DNA of 42,060 nucleotides from positions 1 through 42,060 of the forward strand of contig JANQET010000347.1 in assembly GCA_028278265.1 (NCBI GenBank). Reading direction: 5' to 3'. Origin of the DNA: Myxococcota bacterium. GTDB taxonomy: Bacteria; Myxococcota_A; Polyangia; JAAYKL01. Below are positions 8,203-17,274 of the stretch, in pieces. A program made the translations under genes and the position numbers. Every line of letters begins with the position of its first letter. The first letter of the stretch is position 1. The notes under the pieces are model-generated. The model was not told the DNA's origin. It saw nothing but the letters and a program-made list of their open reading frames with translations, and made no database searches.

Positions 8203-9300
8203 ATGTTGTACGATCGTCTCACCTGCTATTTCCTCTCGGGTACGGGCAACTCCTACCGCGCCGCTCGCTGGTTGACCGAAGCGGTCGCTGAAGAGGGAAC
8301 TAAGAGCGAAACCGTTCCGATTGCTGTGGCCCGGCCGGCAGTGGATCTCCAAAAAGGGGCCAGACAATTGGTGGGCCTCTACCATCCGGCCCACGGCCTG
8401 ATGCCCCCGTGGTCGATGATCAAGTTCATTCTGCGCCTGCCGCGGGGACGTGGGGCCCACGCGGTGGTGGTGTCCACCCGAGGGGCCATACCGCTCGGAC
8501 CAGTGATGATTCCCGGTGCCACCGGGTTGGCCCTGTTTTTTCCCGTCTTGGTGCTATTGCTCAAGGGGTATCGGGTGCGGGGGGCGCTTGGACTCGATAT
8601 GCCGGTCAACATGCTCAACCTCCATTGGGGCATGACCGAGCGGAACGCCGGGCGGGTCGTCGAACGCGCAAAGCGACGGCATCAACGGCTGGTCAGCGCA
8701 GTTTTGGCCAAAAAGCACTATTGGCATCCGCTCAATCTGATCTGGGAGCTGGCCTGGTGTATCCCGTTTGTTTTCTGGCCGTTTTTTCCCATCGCCTACC
8801 TACTCATCGGCCGCATCTTCATGGCCAAGTTGATGTTTGCCGATACCTCCTGCAAAGGGTGTGGCCGATGCGCCCGCAACTGCCCCTGCCAGGCGATCAA
8901 GATGGTCGGCGCCAAGCCCAAAACCCCGTTTTGGACCCATCGCTGCGAGGTGTGTATGCGCTGCATGGGCTATTGCAAATTCAAGTCGGTACAGGCGAGC
9001 CACCTCTGGCTCGTGCCGGTCCTCTACGGAACCTCCCTCCTCACCGCATCATCGCTTCAATGGGGATTGATGATCCTGTTGGATTGGCCTGTCCAGATTG
9101 TCGGACTGGCCAACCGGCCGATCCACTACGCCTTGACCGCGTTGGCCCTGCCCCTGTTCTACTATCTGTTTTTCGGACTGCAGCGCATCAAACCGCTGCG
9201 AACAATGTTCACCTACACCACCCTGACCAAGCTCTACCGGCGCCGCTATCACGAGCCCGATACCGAGGCGAGGGAGATGAACCGTCGCTCCGATTCTTGA
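8203..9300 (+). CDS. EFR1-type membrane flavodoxin/ferredoxin protein
   Basis: A 365-residue protein. The N-terminus has a flavodoxin-like FMN loop, FLSGTGNSYRAARWL, and the first 180 residues look like a flavodoxin domain. Two 4Fe-4S motifs follow: CKGCGRCARNCPCQAIKM and CEVCMRCMGYCKFKSV. These resemble the EFR1 family of flavodoxin-ferredoxin fusions. Unlike a soluble protein, it has hydrophobic segments before the clusters (WELAWCIPFVFWPFFPIAYL) and after them (from LWLVPVLYGTSLL and a stretch beginning IHYALTALALPLFYYLFF), so the Fe-S domain is probably anchored at the membrane. The ATG is preceded by AAAGGA. It likely moves low-potential electrons between a soluble donor and the membrane (inference). 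It converges with the SDR gene, 7 bp apart. Confidence 0.82.
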   Translation: MLYDRLTCYFLSGTGNSYRAARWLTEAVAEEGTKSETVPIAVARPAVDLQKGARQLVGLYHPAHGLMPPWSMIKFILRLPRGRGAHAVVVSTRGAIPLGPVMIPGATGLALFFPVLVLLLKGYRVRGALGLDMPVNMLNLHWGMTERNAGRVVERAKRRHQRLVSAVLAKKHYWHPLNLIWELAWCIPFVFWPFFPIAYLLIGRIFMAKLMFADTSCKGCGRCARNCPCQAIKMVGAKPKTPFWTHRCEVCMRCMGYCKFKSVQASHLWLVPVLYGTSLLTASSLQWGLMILLDWPVQIVGLANRPIHYALTALALPLFYYLFFGLQRIKPLRTMFTYTTLTKLYRRRYHEPDTEAREMNRRSDS

Positions 9301-9307
9301 CTTGCGC

Positions 9308-10177
9308 CTACTTCATGCCGGCGGCGGTCAACAGCTGGTCCTGGATGTGCTCACAGGTTTCGTTGATCGCCGAGACCGGGTCCAAGACGTCCCGACCCAC
9401 GGGGCGTCTGAGGGGGCGATCCCCTGTCTCCCGCTCCACCTCTTCGACCAACGTTTTGACCACCTCGGCGGGGTCGCCTATCTCGCCGGCTTGGAACCGC
9501 TCTTGGAAGGCATTGACAAACCCCTCGAACATTTTTGTAGTCTGGCCGTAATCGGCAGCCAACGAAGTGTTCTGGGGCTGGATCGAGTTCCCCCCGAACG
9601 AGGTGCTGAATGCCCCCGGTTGGACGATCACACTCTGGATACCGTGGGGGGCCAACTCGTAGCTGGTCCCCTCGGCATAGGCCTCGATGGCGAACTTGCT
9701 GGCCGTATAGATTGCCATGAAGGGCAAAATGATTCGACCCAAACCGGAGCTGAGATAGACGATCAGCCCCTGACCGGCTTGGCGGAGATGGGGCACCACA
9801 GCCCGATTGACCCGCATCACGCCGAACAGATTGACATTGAAAATTCGCTGTGCCTGTTCCACTGTGAAGGCCTCATCGATGCCCATGTTGCCGATGCCGG
9901 CGTTGTTGATCAGTACATCGATGGGACCTCTTTCCAGGGCGGCTGCGACCGCCCGATTGATGGATTGTTCGTCGGTGACATCTAGATCGAGAATGTGGAC
10001 GGTGTGCCCGCCCTCCTTGGCCCAGGTCTCCAGTGTCTTGGCTTTTTCTGCGTTCTTGCCCGCCACATCGCGCATGGTGGCGCAGACGCGGTGTCCCTTG
10101 AGGGCCAGTGCTTTGGTCGCGTCGTATCCAAAACCTGCGCTGGCCCCGGTGACGAAAATATTTTTCGATGGTGACAT
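9308..10177 (-). CDS. Short-chain dehydrogenase/reductase
   Basis: A 289-residue classical SDR starting at the ATG at 10177, chosen because AAGGAG lies just upstream and the preceding in-frame codons are not SDR-like. It has the nucleotide loop TGASAGFG, the NNAGIGNMG motif, the active-site serine in VYLSSGLGRI and the YTASK catalytic motif (Tyr-x-x-x-Lys). Asp residues after the second strand (DLDVTDE) fit usual cofactor positioning. It probably oxidises or reduces a small alcohol or carbonyl; the substrate is not readable. The region after the catalytic core, with GVMRVNRAVVPHLRQ and a long C-terminal helix, resembles SDRs acting on hydrophobic substrates. No clear operon partner: the neighbouring genes are convergent on one side and across a long gap on the other. 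Confidence 0.88.
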   Translation of the reverse strand: MSPSKNIFVTGASAGFGYDATKALALKGHRVCATMRDVAGKNAEKAKTLETWAKEGGHTVHILDLDVTDEQSINRAVAAALERGPIDVLINNAGIGNMGIDEAFTVEQAQRIFNVNLFGVMRVNRAVVPHLRQAGQGLIVYLSSGLGRIILPFMAIYTASKFAIEAYAEGTSYELAPHGIQSVIVQPGAFSTSFGGNSIQPQNTSLAADYGQTTKMFEGFVNAFQERFQAGEIGDPAEVVKTLVEEVERETGDRPLRRPVGRDVLDPVSAINETCEHIQDQLLTAAGMK

Positions 10178-10584
10178 TTGATTCTCCTTGTTTGTTGCAA
10201 TGATGCCCACCGATCCTGTTTTGGATGTAAGTACGCTCGTCCGTCGGCGCAAGGGGGACTGACCGCGGGTATGAGAAAAAATAGAACAAAACATCAAGTT
10301 AGCGCATTACACCTATGCCCCAACGCCACCTGGAGAGAATGTCGACGTTTTTTGCATCAAGCGTTAATTTTTGTTCCCCATTTTGGTGGCTGCTGCGTCT
10401 AGTTCTCTGTCACCGAATGTTTCTAAATCGGAGGGCAGAGCGTCTCTTGGAGAACGTTGGCGACGGGCGGGGCACAGACCGGAGGGAAATAAATGCAATG
10501 CTTGTCACAGTCGATCACAGAGGGGAAGCGCGGGTGATGAACATTCGCGTCACGTTGTGAAATTGCGTCTACTTTTCAGCACAG

Positions 10585-10615
10585 TTGGCACATTTTGTTC
10601 GGAATAAGATATATT
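10585..10615 (+). promoter_or_regulatory. Candidate sigma-70-like promoter
   Basis: TTGGCA (10585-10590) is followed 17 bp later by GATATA (10608-10613), or at 19 bp by TATATT (10610-10615). This is the best promoter-like match in the gap upstream of the M36-like lipoprotein gene, but neither -10 option is a good consensus fit. Confidence 0.3.
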
Positions 10616-10824
10616 GGATAACCCAAATTATGGAGGAAGGTTAGCGACGTTGAACCCCACTTGCTGAGACTGGTACGAATTGTGCTTGGTTTCAGCGGAA
10701 GTTTGAAACGGGACGTGAATCGGTCGGCGGTTGAGCTTTCGTTTCGAGCAGAACATTCTGTCGCTCGATACCAAAAACTGCCGGCAGCTAAAACGCGTTA
10801 GTCGCTGTTGGAGTTGCTTGTTTG

Positions 10825-10854
10825 AAAGGAGCCGGCATGGGGTCGGTCTCCTTT
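10825..10854 (+). promoter_or_regulatory. Hairpin in the 5' leader of the protease lipoprotein gene
   Basis: AAAGGAG-CCG (10825-10834) pairs with CGG-T-CTCCTTT (10844-10854), a 10-bp stem with one bulge and a 9-nt loop. It ends 64 bp before the ATG. The T-rich tract TATTTTTG follows after a 6-nt gap, so it is not a canonical terminator. The stem sequesters an AAAGGAG element like the real ribosome site downstream. A regulatory role is speculative. Confidence 0.35.
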
Positions 10855-10918
10855 GATGGATATTTTTGTCTAGATTTCGGAAGGTCGGTGCATGACGCTT
10901 CCTCGTAAAGGAGAGAAC

Positions 10919-13900
10919 ATGAATCGAAGGATGTTACTATTGTGGACCATTGTCACTGTGTTTGGCGCTGGTGCGATGGGTTGTGGCTCTGAGGATCGGG
11001 ATCAACTGGAGAAGTTGAAACAGGCCGCCCAGAAACCCCACGTCGTCAAGGCCAAGGACGGTACCGCTCGGATGTACGGGTACGAGATGTCCACCGGGTC
11101 GAGCCCGGAGGCCTCAGCTGCAGCGTTTGTGGCCAAACACGCCGCGACGTTGGGCGTCAAGCCGGCTGAGTTGAAACTGGTCAAGCGCTCCGGGAGCGCG
11201 TCCGCTCAATTGATGGGTTACGATCGCTCGACTGGCAAGTACAAATTCAGCATGGTCAAGTACGAGCAGCGAGTTGATGAGATTCCGGTGTTCGGCGCCG
11301 AGCTGAAGTTGTTGGTGCGCAATGTAGAACGATCACCGACGGTATTGGCCGCTTCGACCCTGCGGGACCTCAATGGCTTTCGCCCCGGCACGGGCAAGCT
11401 GTCAATGGCCCGCGCGCGAGCGGATGTGGTCAGAATGATCACCAGCAGCGGCACCGATTTCAAGGGAGCAGCGTTGGAGGAGCTCGACGTCGCACTGACC
11501 CGCTTCAGTCCGATTGAGCCCGTTATCTGGGCCGGCGTCGACGGTCGGGAGGTGACCCCCCGATTGGCCGTGACCTATATCGCTGACAACCTCAAGACTG
11601 GCGGTGCCAGGCCGGTCCGCTGGCGCTTTGTGGCCGATGCCCAGACCGGAGAGATCCTCCACAAAGTCAATCTGATTCACTTCACCGACATTCAAGGCAA
11701 TGTGAGCGGCATGGTGACCGAGACCAGCGCGGCGATGCACTGCGCGGACGAAGCGTTGTGGCCCTTTCCCTATGCCCGGGTGGGCGTAGTTGACGGCGAG
11801 GAGACCTCCACTGCAGTGAATGGCAACTACACGCTGCCCTTTGCCGGGACCGAGTTGGTGACCGTGGAGTCGCCGCTCAGGGGCGAGTTCTTCTACGTCA
11901 CCTCCGAGCTCAGCGATGTGGAACCGCTCTCGGCGGATGTCGTTCCTCCGGGACCGGCCGATTTCGTGCACAATGCGGCGAACGACGAGGAGTTTGTCAG
12001 CGCCCAGGCCAACGGTTACGCGATGGCCAACCAGGTGCGGGATTGGGTGCTCAGTTTTAATCCGAGCTATCCGGTGATTGCGGACGAGGTCAACTTTCCG
12101 GTCCACGTCAACCGCAACGATTACTACTGCCCGGGCAACGCCTGGTACGATTACGAGTCGATCAATTTCTGCATCTCATCAACGGAATACGGGAACACCG
12201 CCTCTGCCTCGGTGATCCACCACGAGTACGGCCATCACCTGGTCGCCGTGGCCGGCAGTGGACAAGGGGAGTACGGAGAGGGAATGTCCGATACGATCGG
12301 CATGCTGATCGCAGACGATCCCGGTTTGGGCTATGGATTTTATTATGACGGGTGTGACTCACCGCTCAGAAGCGCGGACAACGACTGCCAATACGATGAG
12401 TACGAATGCTCGACTTGCGGCAGTTGGTCCCACGCCTGCGGTCAGCTTCTCTCCGGCATTATCTGGGATATCCGCAACGAGCTGGCCGTGACCGAACCGG
12501 CGACCTATCTGGAAACGCTCTCCGGCTTGGTGATCGACTCGATCCCGCTGCACACCGGCACTGGCATCAACCAGCAGATAGCCCTCGACCTGCTAACCCT
12601 CGACGACGATGATGGCAATCTGGACAACGGCTCCCCCCATTGGGACGAGATTTGTGCGGGATTTAGTGCCCACGGGATCGAGTGCCCCGAGCTGCACAAC
12701 TTCCTCGACATAGATGTGCCCCAGAGCGCCACTGAGGGTGACGGGGTGCTGGCCGGACAGGGAACCGTCTCCCTGGCCTGGGTCGTGGAGCACGATGTGG
12801 TGGTGTATGTGTCCTCCGAAGCGATGGACGAGGTGGAAGTGATCGGCCCGACGATCATCCCCGCGGGGCAGCTGTCGGCGACGTTTGATGTGACCATCAA
12901 AGACGACGCGGTCCTGGACGGGAGTCAACGGGTCCGGCTGACCGGTCTGGCAGCGGATTTGGTGCAGGGCAACACCTATATCGAGATTCACGACAACGAG
13001 AGCGCAGTGCTGACCCTGAACCTTCCCGCGTCGATGACCGAGGGACAGGTCGAGCAGGGAGAGGTGACCGTCGACAACACCGTGGGCAAAGACGTGCGAG
13101 TATTTCTGACCTCCGGCAGCGCCGTCGATTTGGTTGTGCCCGAGATGGTGGTTATTCCCGCCGGCTCAGCCTCTCAAACCTTTGAGCTCGAGGCCCAGGC
13201 GGACAATGTGTTCGACGGCAACCAGACGGTGGATGTCACAGCCGAGGTGACCAACTGGGCCGGGGCCACCGGCACGATAGAGGTGATGGATGATCTGAAC
13301 CTTCACCTGAGTCTCCCCGGTAGTGCCCGAGAAGGGGACGGGGTGTTGACCGGCGCGGGGTATGTCTCCATCGCCGGTACGCTGGATACTGACCTCGAAG
13401 TCTCGCTCGTCTCCGATGATTTGGAGGAGCTGATGGTGAGCGGCACGGCGATTATCCCGGCCGGTCAGAGCGGGGTATCGTTTGATCTGGTGGTGCAGGA
13501 CGACGTGCTGATCGACGGCGACGATACGGTAACGCTCACCGCCGCGGCGACCGGCTTTATCACCGGCAGTGCGGAGATGGTAATCGAAGACAACGACCCG
13601 GGGACGATGCAGTTCGAGCTGAGCGGCTACTCCGCCGACGAAGAGGACGCGGTCGTCACGGTGGCGGTGGTTCGGGATCCCAGCAGTGTGGGGACAATAT
13701 CGGTTGACTACGCCACCGAGGATGAGCAGGCGTCCGCCGGAGACGACTACGTGGCCACGTCGGGCACGCTGACCTTTGCCGCCGGAGAGACGATGAAGAC
13801 ATTTGACATCGTTTTAGTCGAAGATGAGGAAACCGAGGGCCCCGAGAGCGTGCGGCTGGTGCTGAGCAATCCCACGGATGGCGGTGAGCTCGGGGAAAAT

Positions 13901-15451
13901 CAGGTGGTCTATCTGACCATCATCGACGACGACATAATCGACTACTTCACCCAACATTTCACCGAATACCCCGAAGGGGATGCGGACGCCGACATGGACG
14001 GCGACGCTGACAGCGACTCCGACGGTGACGCGGATACGGACGCGGACTCGGATGGGGACACCGATTGGGGAACCTATGTGGGCCATGACAAGCCGGAGCA
14101 AAAGGTGATCCTCCGGCTCGAATCGGCGATTGATCCCGTTTTCGATCTGCAGTTCAAATCGCTGACCCTGATCCCCGACAGTTCCGAAAACTATTACGAG
14201 GCCTGCCTGGAGGAGGCGGAGAACTATCCGGTGGATCCGGCGGGTGGTGAGCCACTACCCCTGTGGGATGACGACTACGCCGAGGTGGTTCTCGCCGACG
14301 GTCAGGAGGTCGCAATTTACGGATTCACCTACGGCACCTTCTACGTGGGCAGCAACGGTTATCTCACGTTTGATTTCGGCGATAACGACCTGTCCGAGGA
14401 TCTCTATCACCACTTTGATCAACCGCGGGTGTCCGGTCTGTTGACGGATCTTCTCCCCACTGGATCCCCTGATGGGGACTCCGACGCCGACATGGACGGG
14501 GATGCGGACGGGGATGCGGACGGAGATGCCGATACGGATGCGGACACGGACACGGACGCTGATTCGGATACTGACATGGGCGCCGATGGCGATGCGGACG
14601 CGGACGGAGATGCGGATGCGGATGGAGATGCGGATACCGATTCTGATACGGATTCGGACACCGATTGGGATACGGACTCGGATGGAGGACCGGCCGGCGA
14701 TTCAAACGTCTCCTGGAAACAGCTGCCCGACCGGGTTGCCGTGACGTTTGATCAGATTTCGGAATTCAGCTGGGACAACTCCAACAGCTTCCAGATAGAG
14801 CTGTTTTACAACGGTAAAATTCGCATCACCTGGCTGCGCGTCGATAGCACACACGGTATTGTCGGGGTATCCGGAGGCGGGGGGATGCCGGACTATTTCT
14901 TTGAGAGCAATGTGAGCGGCTACCAAACCTGCGAAGACGAATGCCAGACAGATGCGGATTGCAATGACGGGCTGTTCTGCAACGGCGAAGAACTGTGCGT
15001 CGACGGGGAGTGCCTCCCCGGCGCAGAGGTGAGCTGTGATGATGAGGTGAGCTGCACCTGGGATAGCTGCGATGAGGAGCTCGACCAGTGCGATCACGCG
15101 CCCGAGCACGATCTGTGTGACGACGGCAATCTATGCACGATCGATATCTGTGACGAACAGGAAGGGTGCTACAACGAGATCCTGCCGGAATGCTGTGGCA
15201 ACGACATCTGTGAAGAGAACGAGGACAGTTGCAACTGCGCTGCGGATTGCGGCGAGCCCCTCGAGACCGAGGAGGGCTACTGTACCGACGGCATCGACAA
15301 CGATTGCGATGGACTGGTCGATCGAGACGACGATGATTGTCCCTGTACCGCAAACTGGAAACGGTGCGAGGTAAATGAGGATTGCTGCTCGGACAAATGC
15401 CGCGGTTTTGGGTTCCTCAGAACCTGCCGTCCCGCTTGGTGGCCCTGGTAG
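10919..15451 (+). CDS. M36 (fungalysin)-like metalloprotease lipoprotein with Calx-beta and Asp-rich regions
   Basis: About 1510 residues. The ATG at 10919 has AAAGGAGAG upstream. A signal sequence ends in GAGAMGC, a probable lipid-attachment cysteine. Residues 30-130 resemble the FTP/PepSY propeptide. The catalytic region has HEYGH (435-439) and YGEGMSD (Glu454), the zinc ligands and glutamate pattern of peptidase family M36. Next come three degenerate 95-residue beta-sandwich repeats (about 595-885), each with an IIPAG or VIPAG motif, and a better Calx-beta domain (about 890-1006, [17 protein letters not shown]). Two Asp-x tracts (1021-1049 and 1185-1255) flank and interrupt a further domain that ends with [13 protein letters not shown]. 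The C-terminus is a Cys-rich module ([18 protein letters not shown]) and a MopE-like [18 protein letters not shown] metal-binding motif. Likely a surface or secreted protease that binds calcium; substrate unknown. Confidence 0.83.
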   Translation: MNRRMLLLWTIVTVFGAGAMGCGSEDRDQLEKLKQAAQKPHVVKAKDGTARMYGYEMSTGSSPEASAAAFVAKHAATLGVKPAELKLVKRSGSASAQLMGYDRSTGKYKFSMVKYEQRVDEIPVFGAELKLLVRNVERSPTVLAASTLRDLNGFRPGTGKLSMARARADVVRMITSSGTDFKGAALEELDVALTRFSPIEPVIWAGVDGREVTPRLAVTYIADNLKTGGARPVRWRFVADAQTGEILHKVNLIHFTDIQGNVSGMVTETSAAMHCADEALWPFPYARVGVVDGEETSTAVNGNYTLPFAGTELVTVESPLRGEFFYVTSELSDVEPLSADVVPPGPADFVHNAANDEEFVSAQANGYAMANQVRDWVLSFNPSYPVIADEVNFPVHVNRNDYYCPGNAWYDYESINFCISSTEYGNTASASVIHHEYGHHLVAVAGSGQGEYGEGMSDTIGMLIADDPGLGYGFYYDGCDSPLRSADNDCQYDEYECSTCGSWSHACGQLLSGIIWDIRNELAVTEPATYLETLSGLVIDSIPLHTGTGINQQIALDLLTLDDDDGNLDNGSPHWDEICAGFSAHGIECPELHNFLDIDVPQSATEGDGVLAGQGTVSLAWVVEHDVVVYVSSEAMDEVEVIGPTIIPAGQLSATFDVTIKDDAVLDGSQRVRLTGLAADLVQGNTYIEIHDNESAVLTLNLPASMTEGQVEQGEVTVDNTVGKDVRVFLTSGSAVDLVVPEMVVIPAGSASQTFELEAQADNVFDGNQTVDVTAEVTNWAGATGTIEVMDDLNLHLSLPGSAREGDGVLTGAGYVSIAGTLDTDLEVSLVSDDLEELMVSGTAIIPAGQSGVSFDLVVQDDVLIDGDDTVTLTAAATGFITGSAEMVIEDNDPGTMQFELSGYSADEEDAVVTVAVVRDPSSVGTISVDYATEDEQASAGDDYVATSGTLTFAAGETMKTFDIVLVEDEETEGPESVRLVLSNPTDGGELGENQVVYLTIIDDDIIDYFTQHFTEYPEGDADADMDGDADSDSDGDADTDADSDGDTDWGTYVGHDKPEQKVILRLESAIDPVFDLQFKSLTLIPDSSENYYEACLEEAENYPVDPAGGEPLPLWDDDYAEVVLADGQEVAIYGFTYGTFYVGSNGYLTFDFGDNDLSEDLYHHFDQPRVSGLLTDLLPTGSPDGDSDADMDGDADGDADGDADTDADTDTDADSDTDMGADGDADADGDADADGDADTDSDTDSDTDWDTDSDGGPAGDSNVSWKQLPDRVAVTFDQISEFSWDNSNSFQIELFYNGKIRITWLRVDSTHGIVGVSGGGGMPDYFFESNVSGYQTCEDECQTDADCNDGLFCNGEELCVDGECLPGAEVSCDDEVSCTWDSCDEELDQCDHAPEHDLCDDGNLCTIDICDEQEGCYNEILPECCGNDICEENEDSCNCAADCGEPLETEEGYCTDGIDNDCDGLVDRDDDDCPCTANWKRCEVNEDCCSDKCRGFGFLRTCRPAWWPW
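13979..14065 (+). repeat. Asp-x coding repeat, first tract of the protease
   Basis: Twenty-nine codons in which nearly every second residue is Asp, alternating with Ala, Gly, Ser, Thr or Met. At DNA level it is a degenerate GAY-N-N-N hexamer array. It lies between the Calx-beta domain and the next domain. The codons vary, suggesting selection on the protein pattern rather than a fresh slipped repeat. Confidence 0.85.
14471..14683 (+). repeat. Asp-x coding repeat, second tract of the protease
   Basis: Seventy-one codons of Asp alternating with Gly, Ala, Thr, Ser, Met or Trp. It falls between [11 protein letters not shown] and [14 protein letters not shown], i.e. within what otherwise reads as one continuous domain. 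Near-identical units such as GATGCGGACGGAGATGCGGA recur, consistent with repeat expansion. Acidic spacing of this kind could bind calcium. Confidence 0.85.
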
Positions 15452-15596
15452 GACAGACCCGTTTCCCCTGCGCTCGCTGACTGATTCCGGTCGGTAAAAC
15501 CACCCCGAACCCCCTATTCGTCGATTGCTCCATCCTTGGCTTTCCCCGAGCCGGCTGTCCGTGTATGATTGATTTTTTCTGATCTGGAGGTAAACG

Positions 15597-17258
15597 ATGA
15601 GAGCCTTGATAGTATGGTGTATTTTAATGATTTTCGGCGTGATTGCCGGGTGCGGCTCAGACGACGGCAAAGAGTGCACACCGGGCGAGTCCCGAGAGTG
15701 TTCCTGTTTTGGCGCCCCCGCCGGCACTCAGGTCTGTAACGGAGATGGCAGCGATTGGGGGGAGTGCAGCTGCGAAAGCGGTGGAGACACGGATACGGAC
15801 ACCGACACCGATACGGATAGCGATACGGATACCGATACCGATGCGGACACGGATACAGACACCGATACTGATGCGGACACGGACGCCGACACAGACGCGG
15901 ACACTGACACTGACACGGATACGGACACCGATACCGATGCGGACACGGATAGCGACACGGATACCGATACAGACGCAGACACCGATCCGATTGCGGCGAT
16001 CTACTATTGGGGGGATTTTGCGGTAAACAACTCCTACGACGTTGCACTGAACCACTTTCCACCGGGAACACCCGATGTGCTCCACCCCAGCAAGCTCGAG
16101 ATGGATCGGCCCAATCCCGTTACCCTCTCTCCGGATCGGTCGATGTTGGCTGTCCCCGGGCTATACGGGGGCGTTGACGTACTGAATATCTACCGACGCG
16201 ATGGGGGAGGGGCACCGGTCGCTATTTTGGACCCGGTGGGCTTTTCCGTTGATTTTCATGCGTTTCCGTTCATCGAGTTCTCTCCCGACAGCTCGAAGAT
16301 TGCCTTTCTCGCCGACCTGGAGTTTGATGGTTCGGTGCGGCCCTATGTGGCCGATGCCGATGGGCAGGGTGTGCCGAAATCCCTTTGGGATGATGCGGTC
16401 TGGACCGTGGATGACGGGTTGATCGATACCAAGATTTTCCGCTGGGCCAATGATACCCACATCGTCTTTGCCGGTAAGCGCGAGGCGGGCAGCAGCGATG
16501 GGATCTGGAGCGTGGATGTGACCGAGGACACGCCGGCCCCTGTTGAGCTCGTACCGTTCGGATCGATCACCGATACTCAGGGGGTGGATGTCGAATCGAT
16601 CCAATTCGACGACGGGGGACGCGTTTATTTCAAATCAGATCACGAGGAGGACGAGCTGTTTCGCCTCTACCGGGTCAATCTCGACGGCACCGGATTGGAA
16701 CAGGTGCCCGGTACGGCGTTGACCAATGGCAGTGGCGAATCGCCTGTCTTCAGCTGGGGTATTTCGCCGGACGGCCAAATCCTCGCGTTTGGTGCCGAAT
16801 CCCCGACCGCTGATCTCATTCAAGTCTACACGATGGATCTTTCAGGCACCGATTCGACCCTTGTCTCCGCTGTTCAGACAGACACCACCGGCGAGCGCCG
16901 TGGGCCCGACAAGGGCACCATCGCCTGGAACCCGGGTCAAACCACGCTGGCCCTGGCAGCGGACTGGGCGGTCGACCCCGCTGATCCGGATGATGAGCAC
17001 GGCGCGTTCATTGTTCCGGCGTACGGTATTGCCGGCGGCCTGCGCATCCTCCAAGCCGCGACCAACGGTGGCGTCGAAGCGATCGAGTTTGCCGGTGACG
17101 ATTCGAGGGTCTTCATTTTGGGAGAGATGGCATCCGGTGGCGACAACGAGTTGTTCGCGACCGAGGATTTGATCACCTCCGATCAGTCCCCGGAGGACAT
17201 CCGCATCGAAGACACCCCCTCGAGCGGGGATGTGTACGGCTTCTTCGTTGTGCCCTAA
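15597..17258 (+). CDS. Beta-propeller (TolB/PD40-like) lipoprotein with an Asp-Thr repeat spacer
   Basis: A 553-residue lipoprotein. The signal peptide MRALIVWCILMIFGVIAGC ends in a good lipobox (VIAGC). A short Cys-rich segment (residues 20-60, with CTPGESRECSCFG and WGECSC) resembles modules common in myxobacterial surface proteins. Residues 64-130 are 67 codons of strict Asp-x repeat, mostly Asp-Thr. The rest is a propeller of about 400 residues with PD40-type strands: LSPDRSMLAVPG, FSPDSSKIAFLAD, YRVNLDGTGLEQV and WGISPDGQILAFGAE. The ATG has GGAGG seven bases upstream. It follows the protease lipoprotein by 145 bp and may share its surface function. The repeat likely acts as a stalk holding the propeller away from the membrane (inference). 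Confidence 0.82.
   Translation: MRALIVWCILMIFGVIAGCGSDDGKECTPGESRECSCFGAPAGTQVCNGDGSDWGECSCESGGDTDTDTDTDTDSDTDTDTDADTDTDTDTDADTDADTDADTDTDTDTDTDTDADTDSDTDTDTDADTDPIAAIYYWGDFAVNNSYDVALNHFPPGTPDVLHPSKLEMDRPNPVTLSPDRSMLAVPGLYGGVDVLNIYRRDGGGAPVAILDPVGFSVDFHAFPFIEFSPDSSKIAFLADLEFDGSVRPYVADADGQGVPKSLWDDAVWTVDDGLIDTKIFRWANDTHIVFAGKREAGSSDGIWSVDVTEDTPAPVELVPFGSITDTQGVDVESIQFDDGGRVYFKSDHEEDELFRLYRVNLDGTGLEQVPGTALTNGSGESPVFSWGISPDGQILAFGAESPTADLIQVYTMDLSGTDSTLVSAVQTDTTGERRGPDKGTIAWNPGQTTLALAADWAVDPADPDDEHGAFIVPAYGIAGGLRILQAATNGGVEAIEFAGDDSRVFILGEMASGGDNELFATEDLITSDQSPEDIRIEDTPSSGDVYGFFVVP
15786..15986 (+). repeat. Asp-Thr/Ser/Ala hexanucleotide-type coding repeat
   Basis: A 201-bp tract coding 67 residues with Asp at every second position and mostly Thr between (also Ser, Ala). 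Units are GAY-ACN, with 12 to 18-bp blocks such as GACACGGATACGGACACC recurring. It is highly uniform and therefore likely to vary in copy number between strains. The opposite strand and the other frames are also open because of this periodicity; those frames are not genes. Confidence 0.9.
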
Positions 17259-17274
17259 TCACCCATTTCATTAT

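Larger units (their letters stand above)
10178..10918. other. 741-bp intergenic region upstream of the protease lipoprotein
   Basis: No convincing gene. Short frames at 10315-10560 and 10371-10607 lack ribosome sites and recognisable composition. The first 20 bp hold the SDR ribosome site. The stretch contains a candidate promoter (10585-10615) and a hairpin (10825-10854) close to the downstream gene, leaving an untranslated leader of roughly 300 nt if that promoter is used. Base composition is visibly more AT-rich than the flanking genes. Confidence 0.5.

Noticed and set aside
8409-9551. A 380-codon plus-strand frame overlapping the EFR1-type gene
   Set aside because: It is a frame shadow: the +1 frame has flavodoxin and ferredoxin motifs, while this one is Pro/Arg-rich with no domain, and it runs on into the antisense of the SDR gene.
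10586-10603. TGGCAC near a T-rich stretch, like the -24 box of a sigma-54 promoter
   Set aside because: The -12 GC element is not present at the required spacing, so a sigma-70-like reading fits better.
10825-10868. Hairpin and TATTTTTG as a rho-independent terminator
   Set aside because: The T-tract starts 6 nt after the stem and is broken by other bases; there is no upstream plus-strand gene to terminate.
14364-14705. Minus-strand open frames opposite the second Asp-x tract (Pro/His/Arg- or Ser/Ala-rich)
   Set aside because: Same repeat artefact; composition is the simple complement of the Asp-x codons.
15786-15986. Repeat array as a CRISPR
   Set aside because: Units are 6 bp with no spacers and are translated in frame as an Asp-Thr tract.
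15657-16085. Minus-strand open frame opposite the Asp-Thr repeat, rich in Val/Arg/Ile/Gly
   Set aside because: The hexamer periodicity keeps several frames open at once. The frame has no ribosome site or domain and lies wholly inside the lipoprotein gene.
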